64,000 nt of DNA from Tritrichomonas musculus (GCA_039105265.1 JAPFFF010000004.1:5642001-5706000), one strand, 5' to 3'; numbered from the stretch's first letter, positions 41,750 to 51,063 are shown. The notes: generated from the letters alone by a model not told the origin. Program-made: numbers and translations.

Positions 41750-43333
41750 TCAATGTTTTTCAGAACGAGCTCCTGTAGCTACAATTTCTTTAGCATTCTT
41801 CCTATATTCCAAAAATTCTTTGGTCAATTTCATGATTTGCTCTTTGGTTTTATTTGCATCGAATTGAATGTTTTCAGTAAATTGGTGGTTTCTAACAAGT
41901 TCAACACCACTGCTTATTACATATGATATCTCATTACCAGCTGAAGCCCAAATCAACATTTCTGCACAGTTTTCGAGATGTGTTGGCGTCATATTTGAAC
42001 TTGTTGTATCAACAAGAACAAAATCTGCATAATAATTTTTCTGCAATCTTCCAACTTTTATCTCAAGAATATCACCTGGGATTCTTGTAATTCTTTCAAG
42101 CGATTGCATTGAAGTAAACAATGGTTGTCGATCTTTTCCTCGGAAGTATTGTTCGGTAAGTTTAGTTGCAGCTAAGATATTCTGATTATCAGCAGATCCT
42201 GTTCCATCAGTTGAAATTGCTACAGGAATTCCAAGTTCAACCATTCTTCTTATAGGTGGCATTCCAGATGAAAGAATTGTGTTAGCTAATGGATTGTGAA
42301 CAACTTTAGCACCTGTTTTTGCAAGAAGTTCTAAATCATGATCTGTACAATTGACTTGATGAGCTAAAACGCTTCTATTATCTAAAAATCCGATTCGATT
42401 GAAATATTCAACTGGTGTTTCTTTGTAATTTTCAACAAACCATTTTGTTGTACCTGGTTCTTCTGAAGAGTGAATGTGAACTAGCGTATCGTGATCTCTA
42501 GACCATTTTTTGATGGCAGTCAGGATCTCTTGTCCATTACTAAAGCATTGATCAGCTCCAGCAACAACAAATGTTCTTTCTGAATTATATGATTTCAATA
42601 CTTCATATGCATCATTTAGTCTATTAACTGCATCCTCTGGCTTGTCAAGAATTCGTGGATCATAGTTTCTGTCTTGGGCTCCAATTGCAATTAACATTTT
42701 TGTTCCAGCTTCCTCATTAGCACGAAATACTTCAGCGACATGGTATTTATTGAAGTTGCAATGATGAACCATATTAGTTGTAATACCAAATGTTAGATCA
42801 TCGAGACGTGCTTTACGATACAATATGATATGGGCTCTTTCACCATGACGTTGTTTCAAATCTTCTATATTTTCATTAATAAATCCTGAAAAAGGGTTTA
42901 CACATTTGTCAAGCCATTCTGTAAGTTGAGCTTCTTTATTTAATCCAGCAATTACTGATTCGTGATCATGTCCATGGGCTTTGACGAAACCTGGGACAAG
43001 AACACCATTTAAGCAAGGTATTGGATTTTCTGATGATACTGGAATAAAAGGATGAGGATCAGCAAGACCAAATATCTTAATATCTGGATGTTCTTTTACA
43101 ATTTGTTTTCCAAATTCAGTTGTATAATGCTTGCATTCTACAATATGATCATTTTCACTTAATACATAACCATCTTCTATGCGTGTATAAACTGATTCTT
43201 GATCATCTGAAAATGGAAGGACAAAATGAGCTCGAATTATTGAAAATCCGACTTGCTTAGGAGGTCTTTTCATATCAGATAAAATGTCCTTGACATTATC
43301 AAGTTGTGAATGGGTTTGTCCATTGGTTTCCAT
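41750..43333 (-). CDS. Metal-dependent amidohydrolase (deaminase-like)
   Basis: A 527-aa member of the amidohydrolase superfamily. Metal-site motifs in order are VPGFVKAHGHDHES (HxH at the end of strand 1), HIHSSEEPGTTKWF (His of strand 5), LAHQVNCTDHDLEL (His of strand 6) and AISTDGTGSADNQN (Asp of strand 8). The S-E-E after the strand-5 His and the H-N-P-x-x-N segment (VVHNPLANTILSSG) place it in the chlorohydrolase/MTA-SAH deaminase/guanine deaminase branch. The substrate is uncertain. All metal ligands are present, so activity is expected. Such enzymes in trichomonads are often of bacterial origin and would serve purine salvage, since these parasites lack de novo synthesis. A TCACT Inr-like motif is close to the ATG. 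Confidence 0.85.
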   Translation of the reverse strand: METNGQTHSQLDNVKDILSDMKRPPKQVGFSIIRAHFVLPFSDDQESVYTRIEDGYVLSENDHIVECKHYTTEFGKQIVKEHPDIKIFGLADPHPFIPVSSENPIPCLNGVLVPGFVKAHGHDHESVIAGLNKEAQLTEWLDKCVNPFSGFINENIEDLKQRHGERAHIILYRKARLDDLTFGITTNMVHHCNFNKYHVAEVFRANEEAGTKMLIAIGAQDRNYDPRILDKPEDAVNRLNDAYEVLKSYNSERTFVVAGADQCFSNGQEILTAIKKWSRDHDTLVHIHSSEEPGTTKWFVENYKETPVEYFNRIGFLDNRSVLAHQVNCTDHDLELLAKTGAKVVHNPLANTILSSGMPPIRRMVELGIPVAISTDGTGSADNQNILAATKLTEQYFRGKDRQPLFTSMQSLERITRIPGDILEIKVGRLQKNYYADFVLVDTTSSNMTPTHLENCAEMLIWASAGNEISYVISSGVELVRNHQFTENIQFDANKTKEQIMKLTKEFLEYRKNAKEIVATGARSEKH

Positions 43334-43339
43334 TATTAA

Positions 43340-43344
43340 AGTGA
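43340..43344 (-). promoter_or_regulatory. Inr-like TCACT before amidohydrolase
   Basis: The minus strand reads TCACT starting 11 nt before ATG 43333, an excellent match in sequence and spacing to the trichomonad initiator. Confidence 0.5.
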
Positions 43345-44080
43345 ATAATACTTAACAACGGAGTGATCATATCAAGAAAATAAATTATAATAAAATATCT
43401 TTATATATGATAAAGTTACAAGTAAAATCAGAATTAATTAAAATTAAAATCATTTATTTTTAAACAATTATGCTATAAATAGTGTTTTTTACCATAAATT
43501 TTCTTGTATATATAAAAATGTATATTTTGTATATCTTCTACAAAAATTCAATTAATTGAATTCATTAATTGAATAAGACTTAAAAATTCTTCTCAATTTG
43601 TAACCACAAAATATTCATTAATTGAATGGATATATAGAAATTCTGAACCCAGAATACTTCAAAAATAACAATTCCATTCACAAATGCCTCTTCTCCATAC
43701 TTAAATATCCATATTAAATTTTATATTTTAATTTGACTAATACTGGCCAAATATCTTTTCTTTTTTTCAAACTGAATTCTTTTATAATTATTCAAATTTC
43801 CAATTATCCAATTCCAAATAGTTCATTACTCATTGATTCTTTATATAAATAAGGATTTTGAATGAGTACCTTGCATTTATTTGCATTTGAGATTTGATAT
43901 TATTATAAATGATTTAGCCAAATAAATGCTCTTTTCATCCCTAACATTTCAATATCGCCTGCATATAAAATGCCAATATAAGTTCATAAATATTTATTTA
44001 TGAAAACTGCATAAATGTTGTAATTGGACATATTTCACCATATTTGACCATTATAAATTTACAATATATGAAAATAGCAA
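43345..44080. other. Divergent intergenic region with ATTAATTGAA motifs
   Basis: A 736-bp region between divergent genes. TTCATTAATTGAAT occurs at 43561-43574 and 43614-43627, and the related palindrome TTCAATTAATTGAA at 43547-43560. The cluster could be a shared regulatory site or simple AT repeat decay. No gene is seen. Confidence 0.45.
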
Positions 44081-47000
44081 ATGGATCTATTTTTTATAAT
44101 TCTTTTTTTTGTTTATCCTTTCAATATACCACTTGATAAATATTCTTTTCGGCTTCAAAACATAATATGGAATTTTTCAGATTTTTCACAAATAAGTAAT
44201 ATTTTTCGTTTTAATTTTGATGGCAATGATTATTATTTAACTTTATTCGATATTTTAACAAAATTTGACCTGCCTTTATATTGCAATAGTAATATTTTTT
44301 CTCTTTTTTCAGTTATCATGTGCAATAACATTTCGAAAAAATGCTATCCCCTCGTATCAAATAAAAATTTTGTTGCTAAAAAATTTAAGAATACTAAAAT
44401 TGGTCAAAAAGATAAATATTACTCATATTCAAATGGAATAATATTATCAAAAGATGGAGAACCCGTTTACATTAAAGGACAATATTTTACTTTCAAAATA
44501 ATTTATGAAATATACTGCAACAAAGTAACAAATTCAACTGCCAATTTATTTTTAAATCCAAATGCACAATTAATAAAAGATATCAAAGCATCCAATTCTT
44601 ATCATCTTGTAGTTAAATTAATTTCGCCTTATGGATGTCCATCGCATTTTTCGTTAAAATTACCACAGCCAACACCATATTATAATCCAATTATACCTTT
44701 ATTTTTTAAACAGTATTTAAAAAGCTCCCCACCAGAAATAAATACCAATTTTTCACGTTTAAGCAGCCAATGGCAATATGGAACACGTATTCCGATCAAA
44801 ATATTGCAAAAAAACAGACGAAAAATTTTTATAAAAATTTTTAAAGAAAAAGTTTCTCAAAAAAATTATTTCTTATATTATCAGCCATCAGAAAGAATAT
44901 ATTGTCCTTTCAAAAATGCCTGCTTAGGTGAAACCAACCTCTCGTCGGCTTGGCTCTGTGAAGCTGACCACAAAAAGTGCCAAAATTTTGGTGTTTATTC
45001 AAATTTGACAAAAATTGAAAATTCAAAAAGTGACAATTACTCTGTGACAATCACGCATTATCATCCTTCATTGAGAAGGCAAACGGAAGTCAGACTTGGA
45101 TGCGACAGGTCCTTCCCATCGGGATTCATCAAGTTCAAAGAAGAAGCTGAATTTGTTGCTGATGAAGATTCTTCTCAAAAACTGGTGCTATTTGGTCATA
45201 CCTCTGAAATTTGTGAGAAGAATATTTCTCTCAAAAAGTCGCTATTCAGCAATCAGACGAGGTTCGTGTTCAAGGAAGGCGACTATAAAATTGACATCGA
45301 TATCTCGGACTACAACGGAAACGAGTCGCACTGGGTGGCAAGCGTGGCTGCTTACGGGCCAGTCCACGAGTACCAGCTCCACTTCCAGCCAGCCGGCGGA
45401 ATCCCGTGCCCCGACGGATGCTCTTGCGTAGATCAATTTAAAAATAGTAAAAAGACGAAAAGTGGCAGAAAAGACACATTTGACAGAAAGATAAAAAGTG
45501 ACAGAAAAGACACATTTGACAGAAAAATGAAAGATGATTTTTCTGAGAACTCGACCATTTATCTTTGCCATGAAAAAGTTTGCCATTCTTATGGATTACT
45601 GAGCAAAGGCATCAATTCGTCACTGGCGGCGATTGGCGGCATGAATGGCGGCGTCAGTGTCTTCTACAGAGGAAGCATGAATCGCTCAGCGGTTGTCACT
45701 TTTGAGTGCGACCGATCGCAGGAAGCCTCGCTGCGCATGCCAACCGGCGTCAAGCTCTTCGGCGACACTCTCCACTTCTCAGTCGGCGCGAGTGACGCGT
45801 GCCCGTTTTCCGATGTCCCAGATCCATCGCCGCTCCCGTCGGTCCACATTCCGATGCCGAAGAACACCTCTGCAACGCCAACGCCGAGTCCCCTTCTGAG
45901 CCCGAACTTCTTTGTCAGGAACTTGACGCACTACATCTCGCTGCCCGTTGACACGCTGGAGCAGCCCGTTTTCAGGGGCGGCCTTCCTCTCCTCGTCGAC
46001 ATGGAGCTCGGCGTGATGTACAGCGAGTTCTCGCCGTGGGGGCTCCTCGAGTGCCCCGACGGATGGATCTGCACCGCCGGGCAGCAGGCCAACCTCTGGG
46101 GGTGCTGGATGCAGCCCAAGGAAGCCGGCCAAAACTCGCCCGACTTCCCCTACTGCCACCCAATCGGCGACAAGCGGATCTGCTCGAATCTGGCTCCAAT
46201 TGCGCCGAACAACCTTGATCGCGGCGTGACGATGAAGTACTGCGGCGCGCACGCGATGTTCTCCGAGATGAGAGTCGAGTGCGACAGGAAGGGCTCGCCG
46301 GCGGCCCTCTCGCTGCACGGCGCGAGCACGATCTTTCACAGGTCTCTAAACGGTCACTATGTTTCATATAACATGTCATCTTCACTGGTGTGTCCGAAGG
46401 AGTTCACTGTCATTCCACTCCCGTCGCCAAAACCGTCACCAGGGCCCCCAATTGACCCCACAAAATCTGTCAAATACACCTTTCAATCTTCTGTTCAGAA
46501 CTCGACGAGGATCGACGTTGACATGAGGACCTTCCAGCAGTCGCAGCAGTGGACTGTTTTCACTGAGAACGAGCTTTTTGAGTTGAGTTTCATCATATTC
46601 AATCCAAGTCAGCAAGTGAAGTGTCCTATCAATTTTGAATGCATCGATTCAAATGAGTCAAACATTTGGAAGTGCAGTAAAAAAAGAGAGTGCTACTCAC
46701 TCGGCGATTCACGGTGCAATCTATCGTTTGCACTGAACGATGAAAATGACATCAAAAAAGGAATTTCAGTGGTTTACGATGGCGGTTATGGCGGTTTTTC
46801 ATTTGAAGTTGTGATGATTTGTGATGAATCACGGAAAGACAAACTGCTCGAATTTGGCAAGGTTAATTATATTAACTCTCAAAATTTGACGGTTTCGGTT
46901 TCGGTTTTGACAAGTTTTGCTTGCCCAGTGCAAGTTGAAGATGTAGTTGACGATGAAATGAGGGTCTCGCCTGGCTCGATGTTCATTCTTGCTCTCTTGA

Positions 47001-47185
47001 TTGCAGGCATTCTCTATCTGTCTGTTGGCTCTTTGCTTATGCTTCTTAAGACCGGCGTGATTGAAATGCCCAACTCTGGCTTCTGGCGTGAATTCATCGT
47101 CAATGTTAAAACAGGAGCGATGTTTCTATTGGCATGCGGGAAAACCAGATCTGATATCAAAAGAAATGAATACTCTGGAATTTAA
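44081..47185 (+). CDS. Large type I membrane protein, M6P-receptor-like
   Basis: A 1034-aa protein with an N-terminal hydrophobic signal (MDLFFIILFFVYPF), a long luminal part, a transmembrane helix at about 965-988 (MFILALLIAGILYLSVGSLL) and a short tail reading GVIEMPNSGFWREFIVNVKT. The tail resembles that of mannose-6-phosphate receptor/Atg27-type proteins (P-N-x-x-F-W then a helical V-x-x-G). The luminal part repeats modules of about 190 residues, each with C-P-x4-C, W-x-C and a late C-D-R/E (for example CPFKNAC near 275, CPDGCSC near 441, CPDGWIC near 657, CPINFEC near 847), reminiscent of MRH lectin domains. A sorting receptor for lysosomal enzymes is the inferred role. Codons turn strongly GC-rich at about 45290-46340 inside the same frame. 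A 12-residue tandem repeat (SDRKDTFDRK) lies near 470. Confidence 0.65.
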   Translation: MDLFFIILFFVYPFNIPLDKYSFRLQNIIWNFSDFSQISNIFRFNFDGNDYYLTLFDILTKFDLPLYCNSNIFSLFSVIMCNNISKKCYPLVSNKNFVAKKFKNTKIGQKDKYYSYSNGIILSKDGEPVYIKGQYFTFKIIYEIYCNKVTNSTANLFLNPNAQLIKDIKASNSYHLVVKLISPYGCPSHFSLKLPQPTPYYNPIIPLFFKQYLKSSPPEINTNFSRLSSQWQYGTRIPIKILQKNRRKIFIKIFKEKVSQKNYFLYYQPSERIYCPFKNACLGETNLSSAWLCEADHKKCQNFGVYSNLTKIENSKSDNYSVTITHYHPSLRRQTEVRLGCDRSFPSGFIKFKEEAEFVADEDSSQKLVLFGHTSEICEKNISLKKSLFSNQTRFVFKEGDYKIDIDISDYNGNESHWVASVAAYGPVHEYQLHFQPAGGIPCPDGCSCVDQFKNSKKTKSGRKDTFDRKIKSDRKDTFDRKMKDDFSENSTIYLCHEKVCHSYGLLSKGINSSLAAIGGMNGGVSVFYRGSMNRSAVVTFECDRSQEASLRMPTGVKLFGDTLHFSVGASDACPFSDVPDPSPLPSVHIPMPKNTSATPTPSPLLSPNFFVRNLTHYISLPVDTLEQPVFRGGLPLLVDMELGVMYSEFSPWGLLECPDGWICTAGQQANLWGCWMQPKEAGQNSPDFPYCHPIGDKRICSNLAPIAPNNLDRGVTMKYCGAHAMFSEMRVECDRKGSPAALSLHGASTIFHRSLNGHYVSYNMSSSLVCPKEFTVIPLPSPKPSPGPPIDPTKSVKYTFQSSVQNSTRIDVDMRTFQQSQQWTVFTENELFELSFIIFNPSQQVKCPINFECIDSNESNIWKCSKKRECYSLGDSRCNLSFALNDENDIKKGISVVYDGGYGGFSFEVVMICDESRKDKLLEFGKVNYINSQNLTVSVSVLTSFACPVQVEDVVDDEMRVSPGSMFILALLIAGILYLSVGSLLMLLKTGVIEMPNSGFWREFIVNVKTGAMFLLACGKTRSDIKRNEYSGI
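45290..46340. other. GC-rich island inside one gene
   Basis: While the gene begins at about 25% G+C (44101-44160: 15 of 60 by my count), the segment 46021-46080 has 43 of 60. The rise is gradual from about 45080, peaks at 45,800-46,330 and falls after 46,350, with the reading frame unbroken. Long antisense and +1 frames in this segment are by-products of the absence of AT-rich stops. Confidence 0.85.
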
Positions 47186-47510
47186 AAAAAAAAAAAATGT
47201 ATTCTTTTTTATATAAAAATAAATATTCGGAATATTTATTTACTTTTTGTTGTTGTTGTTGACATTTTTTTATTATTGATCTTTTTCTTTAAGTTTTTTG
47301 ATCATATTTTTTGTTACAAATAAAAGACTCACGAATTAAATAGTATGTTTGAGTTTTTAAAATACATATGTTTTCATTTGACAATAATAATAAAAAAAAC
47401 GTTTTTATTTTTTGACTTCATTACTACTTCCAGTTTAAACGCCTTTTCTCTCCATTTTCATTTAAAAGGTACAAAAGTTACTAATTAGCTCCGCTATTCC
47501 ACTTAATGAT
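47186..47510. other. AT-rich intergenic spacer
   Basis: Between the receptor-like gene and the AAA+ pseudogene. A-run at 47185-47196 and a TTGTTGTTGTTG stretch near 47248-47260. No gene. Confidence 0.45.
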
Positions 47511-48662
47511 AATATCATTCAATCGTATCATGTGGACCATTGTGGAATGTATCTAAGCTTGGTGTCATTCAATCGTATCATGTAGTCCGCGATATTGCGT
47601 GCCAATTTTTCATCACAGTCTTTCACCATGTTTTTTGAAATGCTGGTGCAAATCTTTTCAATGTCTTCTTGTTCTGGTGTTGGATAGTTGATGTAAACAA
47701 ATCTTGATGAGATAGAGTCAGGAATGACGTTTCTTCCAAGTGTTCCAAGTTCATTTTTACATGCAATAAAATGAAATTCTGGATGAATGCTGATGATGTC
47801 GCCTGTCCCTGGAATGAAAACATTCTTCCCGATGACTGGATCAAGAGCGAATGACGGTGATTTCATAACTGGCTGAGTGTAACTTTCGTTCCTGAATGAA
47901 ATGAATGCATCTGGAAGCCTGCCTCATTGTTCTTTGAATGAGGTCTCATTCGTGCCAATGCTCGAGCGGCTGATGTTTTCCCTGCACCTGTTCTTTGATG
48001 TCTGGCTGAGAAATGATTGAATAAGACATCAAAGAACAATGAAGGGATCGTCGGTGCTGCTTCTATTTTCTGAAAACGTGTCCATCAGTGAATCTTCAAT
48101 TTCTTTCTGAATGGGAAATTGTTGATTGTTTTGAAGGATGCTGAATGCAAAGCCAACAATCTGTTCTTCACTAATTTTCTTTTCTTTTGTTAGCAACTTT
48201 GCTGAGGGTTTGACTATTGCGCTGCACAATTTAGAGATTTTAGAAATGCTTTTCTCTCCTTCCACAACTTTTTGCAAATGATGGGAATGATTGTGTCTGA
48301 ATACTTATAGCTCACTTTGTTGTCTAAATCTTCTTCATCAAAGTCGAAATCAAAAAAGTCACCTTTGTCCATTTTTTCTTCTTTCTCTTTCTCCTTTGGA
48401 ACCAATATTTCAGATGAATAACGTTCTAGCAATGTTATAACCAGTTTCTTGAATTGTTCTTCGCTGATTGATTCACTTATTTGGTTTTCAAGGACAATGA
48501 TCTCAAATCTATTCAAAAATGCTGGCGACATTTGTGATATCTTTTCAATGTTTGACGCGGCAAGGATTCGGAATGTTTCTTCAATGTCAACCTTCGGATT
48601 CGCTTGGTTCTCTGGAAAGTCAAACTGCTTTTTCTGGCCATCGTATTTCTGATCAAGAAGGC
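47511..48662 (-). pseudogene. AAA+ ATPase pseudogene (RNF213/midasin-like)
   Basis: Minus-strand fragments in order are a GLLDQKYDGQKKQFDFPENQ segment followed by TFRILAASNIEKISQMSPAF and LNRFEIIVLE (end of one AAA+ unit with its SPAFLNRF sensor/arginine region), a helical KISEEQIVGFAFSILQNNQQ piece, then a new Walker A GAGKTSAARALA (near 47950-47990), and FHFIACKNELGTLGRNVIPD with SSRFVYINYPTP (second-unit sensor 1 and arginine finger region). Frame changes lie at about 48215-48240 and 47870-47880, and stops interrupt the whole. The pattern belongs to the giant dynein-related AAA+ proteins such as RNF213 or midasin. A 19-bp direct repeat (47515-47533, 47565-47583) marks a small duplication at its 3' end. 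Confidence 0.72.
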
Positions 48663-48843
48663 CGTTTAATTATAACTTCAGATATGTTTATTCATACTGT
48701 ATAAGTTTTGATTTGTGGCAAATTTTCGTATTTCAATTGATGTTCAAAAAGTTGATTTTTTGAGAGATTGTTACTAATTCAAATGAGTTACTCAAGGACT
48801 CGCAATTATATTTTCTGAAAACAATTATCTGATTAATTTGGAC

Positions 48844-49244
48844 AATCGTTTTTTTCTACACCACTTTTTGAATGGTTTTTTCTTAACAGAGTAAGTTAAA
48901 TTTCACCATGAGTAGCTACTCATGGAAAGTAAAAAACCACCATCTTAAGGTGAAATTTAACTTACTCTGTTAAGAAAATTAACCAAAAAAATCGTAAATT
49001 AAAAATTTACCGAAAAATTATAACTATTTGCTTTTTTTGATATGAATTTATATATTTTTACATAATTTTTCAGGAATATGCACACCAGTAATCACCACGG
49101 GGCTGTGCGAAGCCGAATCGGGCTCCTTGAATTGCTGGATGAATCGGGAATCTATTTTAACTCTATGATTATGCATTATTTAGCAAAAATTGAATAAAAA
49201 AAGTATAAAAAAATATTCAAAAAATGGTGTAGAAAAATACGATT
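48844..49244. mobile_element. Nested inverted-repeat element (about 400 bp)
   Basis: Outer arms: 48844-48872 pairs with 49216-49244 as a 29-bp inverted repeat with two mismatches (AATCGT...TTTCTACACCA...TTTTTGAA). Inside the left half lies a second, perfect 30-bp inverted repeat, 48878-48907 against 48949-48978, enclosing the 16-bp palindrome ATGAGTAGCTACTCAT (48908-48923). The two layers look like a small foldback element inside another, or one MITE with complex ends. No clear target duplication was found and no transposase is present. Confidence 0.65.
49052..49168 (+). pseudogene. Displaced Cys-rich fragment, receptor-module-like
   Basis: Within the nested repeat a short GC-richer stretch gives GICTPVITTGLCEAESGSLN then CWMNRES before TGA at 49166-49168. 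The C..IC / L-x-C-W-M spacing resembles the CPDGWICTAGQQANLWGCWM module of the receptor-like protein at 44081-47185. It is probably a captured or stranded piece of a related gene. No start codon; short length makes this uncertain. Confidence 0.35.
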
Positions 49245-49310
49245 CCCCTAAAAATTTAAATCATTATTTGAAATTAAAAATACTTCACTTTTTATGAATT
49301 AAAAAAAAAT

Positions 49311-49383
49311 TGCCTACGAGCGGAGTCGGACCGCCGACCTTTCGCTTACAAGGCGAACGCAATAACCACTATGCTACGCAGGC
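49311..49383 (-). tRNA. tRNA-Thr (anticodon TGT)
   Basis: A 73-nt cloverleaf on the minus strand. Acceptor GCCTGCG pairs with CGTAGGC (one G-T), the D-arm contains AGCATAGTGGTTA, anticodon stem TTCGC/GCGAA has loop CTTGTAA (anticodon TGT, reading ACA threonine), and the T-arm has GGTCCGACTCC. Discriminator A. No intron and no encoded CCA. A T9 run follows the 3' end on the transcribed strand (complement of 49302-49310), a good Pol III terminator. Confidence 0.95.
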
Positions 49384-49608
49384 TACATATATTTCAAAAT
49401 ATTTATTTATAATGATATTTGCAATATCTCATTAAATATCAGATATAATTTAAGGCCAAATCTACAAAATGGATCCAAAAAAAAAACTATATATGAATAG
49501 TTTGAACTTAATAATTCTTTATTTTTACAATTTAATTGAAAACACAAATTAAATTAATGAAAAAAAAGTGTATCATCTTAAAAGATAAGACAATTTTCAA
49601 GCATCCAT

Positions 49609-50472
49609 TTAGCTTTCGAAAATATGTGGAACATTTGAAACTTCACCTATCAATTCAGCATTTCCATAATGCTTAATAACAATTTGTTCAAATTCTGATG
49701 GAATAAAGTATTTTCCAAGCCATGGAGTAAGTATTCTCATCCATTGATAATGGGGAACAACTTCTCCTGTTTTTGGATTTCTTCTTGTATACTGTAGTAT
49801 TGATCCATAATATAAAATATGTTTGCATGGAGGATCGGCAATTTTTTCTTTATAATCTAACTGTGAAATTCTTTCTATTCTAATTCGAATGCTATCCATC
49901 ATATCTTTATGAGTGACGATGATTACAGATCCTTCTTCAGGAACACGGTTTCTCATCCAGTGAATAACTCTCTCAGTTCGAAGAGATAAATGTGCAATTG
50001 ATTCACCATTTGGAGGGGTCCAGTAAAAAGCATCCCGTGCTTTTTCTTTCAAAATTTCATTAAATTCAGCTTGGCTGAATTCTCTGTCAAGCTTTGCAAA
50101 AGATCCAAAGTCTCGAGGACGAAGATAAAGTGAAGGAATCCACTTTGCGCCTTTCAAATTAAGATTTCCAGCTGTTTCAAGAGACCTGACATATTCACCA
50201 GTTAAGTATGCGTTAAATGGGAGTTTGAAGTTTTCTGAAATCCACCGTCCAGCAGCACGTGCTTGAAAAACACCAAAATCTGTTAATCGCCACTTTGAAT
50301 TGTGGGCTTTACGAAGTTCATTTCGAAAATGTGTCACAATTTCTTTTTTTCTTTTCCCTCCGTGGATGGCAACAGATCCATCAGATGCTCCATTTCGTAC
50401 AATAAGAAGATCAATTGGAAGGAAAGGATAAATTCTCCTTCCTTTGTGCCCATGAGTATGAGAAACAAACAT
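49609..50472 (-). CDS. Histidine-phosphatase fold protein, likely inactive
   Basis: A 287-aa protein of the phosphoglycerate-mutase-like superfamily. Landmarks are LLIVRNGAS (22-30) where active members have R-H-G, LTDFGVFQARAAGRWI (the L-T-x-x-G-x-x-Q-A box), YLTGEYVRSLETAG (second phosphate Arg), PPNGES (the G-E-S loop) and VIIVTHKDMM (second His). The first, phospho-accepting histidine is replaced by asparagine (N27, codon AAT, one base from CAT), so normal catalysis is not expected. Everything else is conserved, suggesting a phosphate-binding pseudoenzyme rather than decay. Substrates of active relatives range from phosphoglycerate to inositol phosphates and proteins. A TCATT Inr-like motif precedes the ATG. 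Confidence 0.88.
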   Translation of the reverse strand: MFVSHTHGHKGRRIYPFLPIDLLIVRNGASDGSVAIHGGKRKKEIVTHFRNELRKAHNSKWRLTDFGVFQARAAGRWISENFKLPFNAYLTGEYVRSLETAGNLNLKGAKWIPSLYLRPRDFGSFAKLDREFSQAEFNEILKEKARDAFYWTPPNGESIAHLSLRTERVIHWMRNRVPEEGSVIIVTHKDMMDSIRIRIERISQLDYKEKIADPPCKHILYYGSILQYTRRNPKTGEVVPHYQWMRILTPWLGKYFIPSEFEQIVIKHYGNAELIGEVSNVPHIFES

Positions 50473-50496
50473 TATAGATAAACTTTTTGAGAAGTT

Positions 50497-50501
50497 AATG
50501 A
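50497..50501 (-). promoter_or_regulatory. Inr-like TCATT before histidine-phosphatase gene
   Basis: The minus strand reads TCATT about 25 nt before ATG 50472, in register with the trichomonad initiator rule. Confidence 0.4.
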
Positions 50502-51063
50502 TATTAGCTTATTCAATTTTTACTGAAGTTTTGATGAAGATTGATATTCATTGATCGGCAAAAAAGACTTTTTTTGTATAAAATCTAATTATAAACACCA
50601 TTTGAATAAATTATAAAAATCACAAGAAAATAAAAAATAAAAAAATTTCAAAATGATAAGTTTCCTATTATAATCTTTTGATTCGAATTATTACTATATA
50701 TTTTGAAATAAATCAGTAAAAATAACTATATTCATTTATTCTTTAATGGGATATGAATATGAATTTATTCACATAAAAACTGAAAATTGAGAAAGTGGAA
50801 GTTGATATTTACAGAAAATACTAATATTATTGAAAAATTTGGTCAGTGAGAATTGAAATTTTAATAATTCTCACAATTTTTTTTTTATTTGTAAAAAAAA
50901 AATTTTTTTGGTTTTTCTTTTAGAAATAAATGGATAAAAAAAGTGTTTTTTGTTATATTAGTTGATTTGTGGGATAGAATAGCGATAATTATTAGAGAAG
51001 AAAATTTTGAATGAAAATGAAAAAATCAAAAATTATAAAAGGAAGCATTTTCAATAAATTTTT
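50502..51063. other. Divergent AT-rich promoter region
   Basis: About 560 bp between two divergent genes, with T and A runs at 50877-50913. No gene, repeat or strong Inr for the kinase was identified. Confidence 0.45.

Noticed and set aside
45779..46385. Antisense open frames of 137-186 codons
   Set aside because: They lie opposite the GC-rich part of an intact membrane-protein gene and are open only because AT-rich stop codons are missing there; Arg/Ala/Gly-rich translation without domains.
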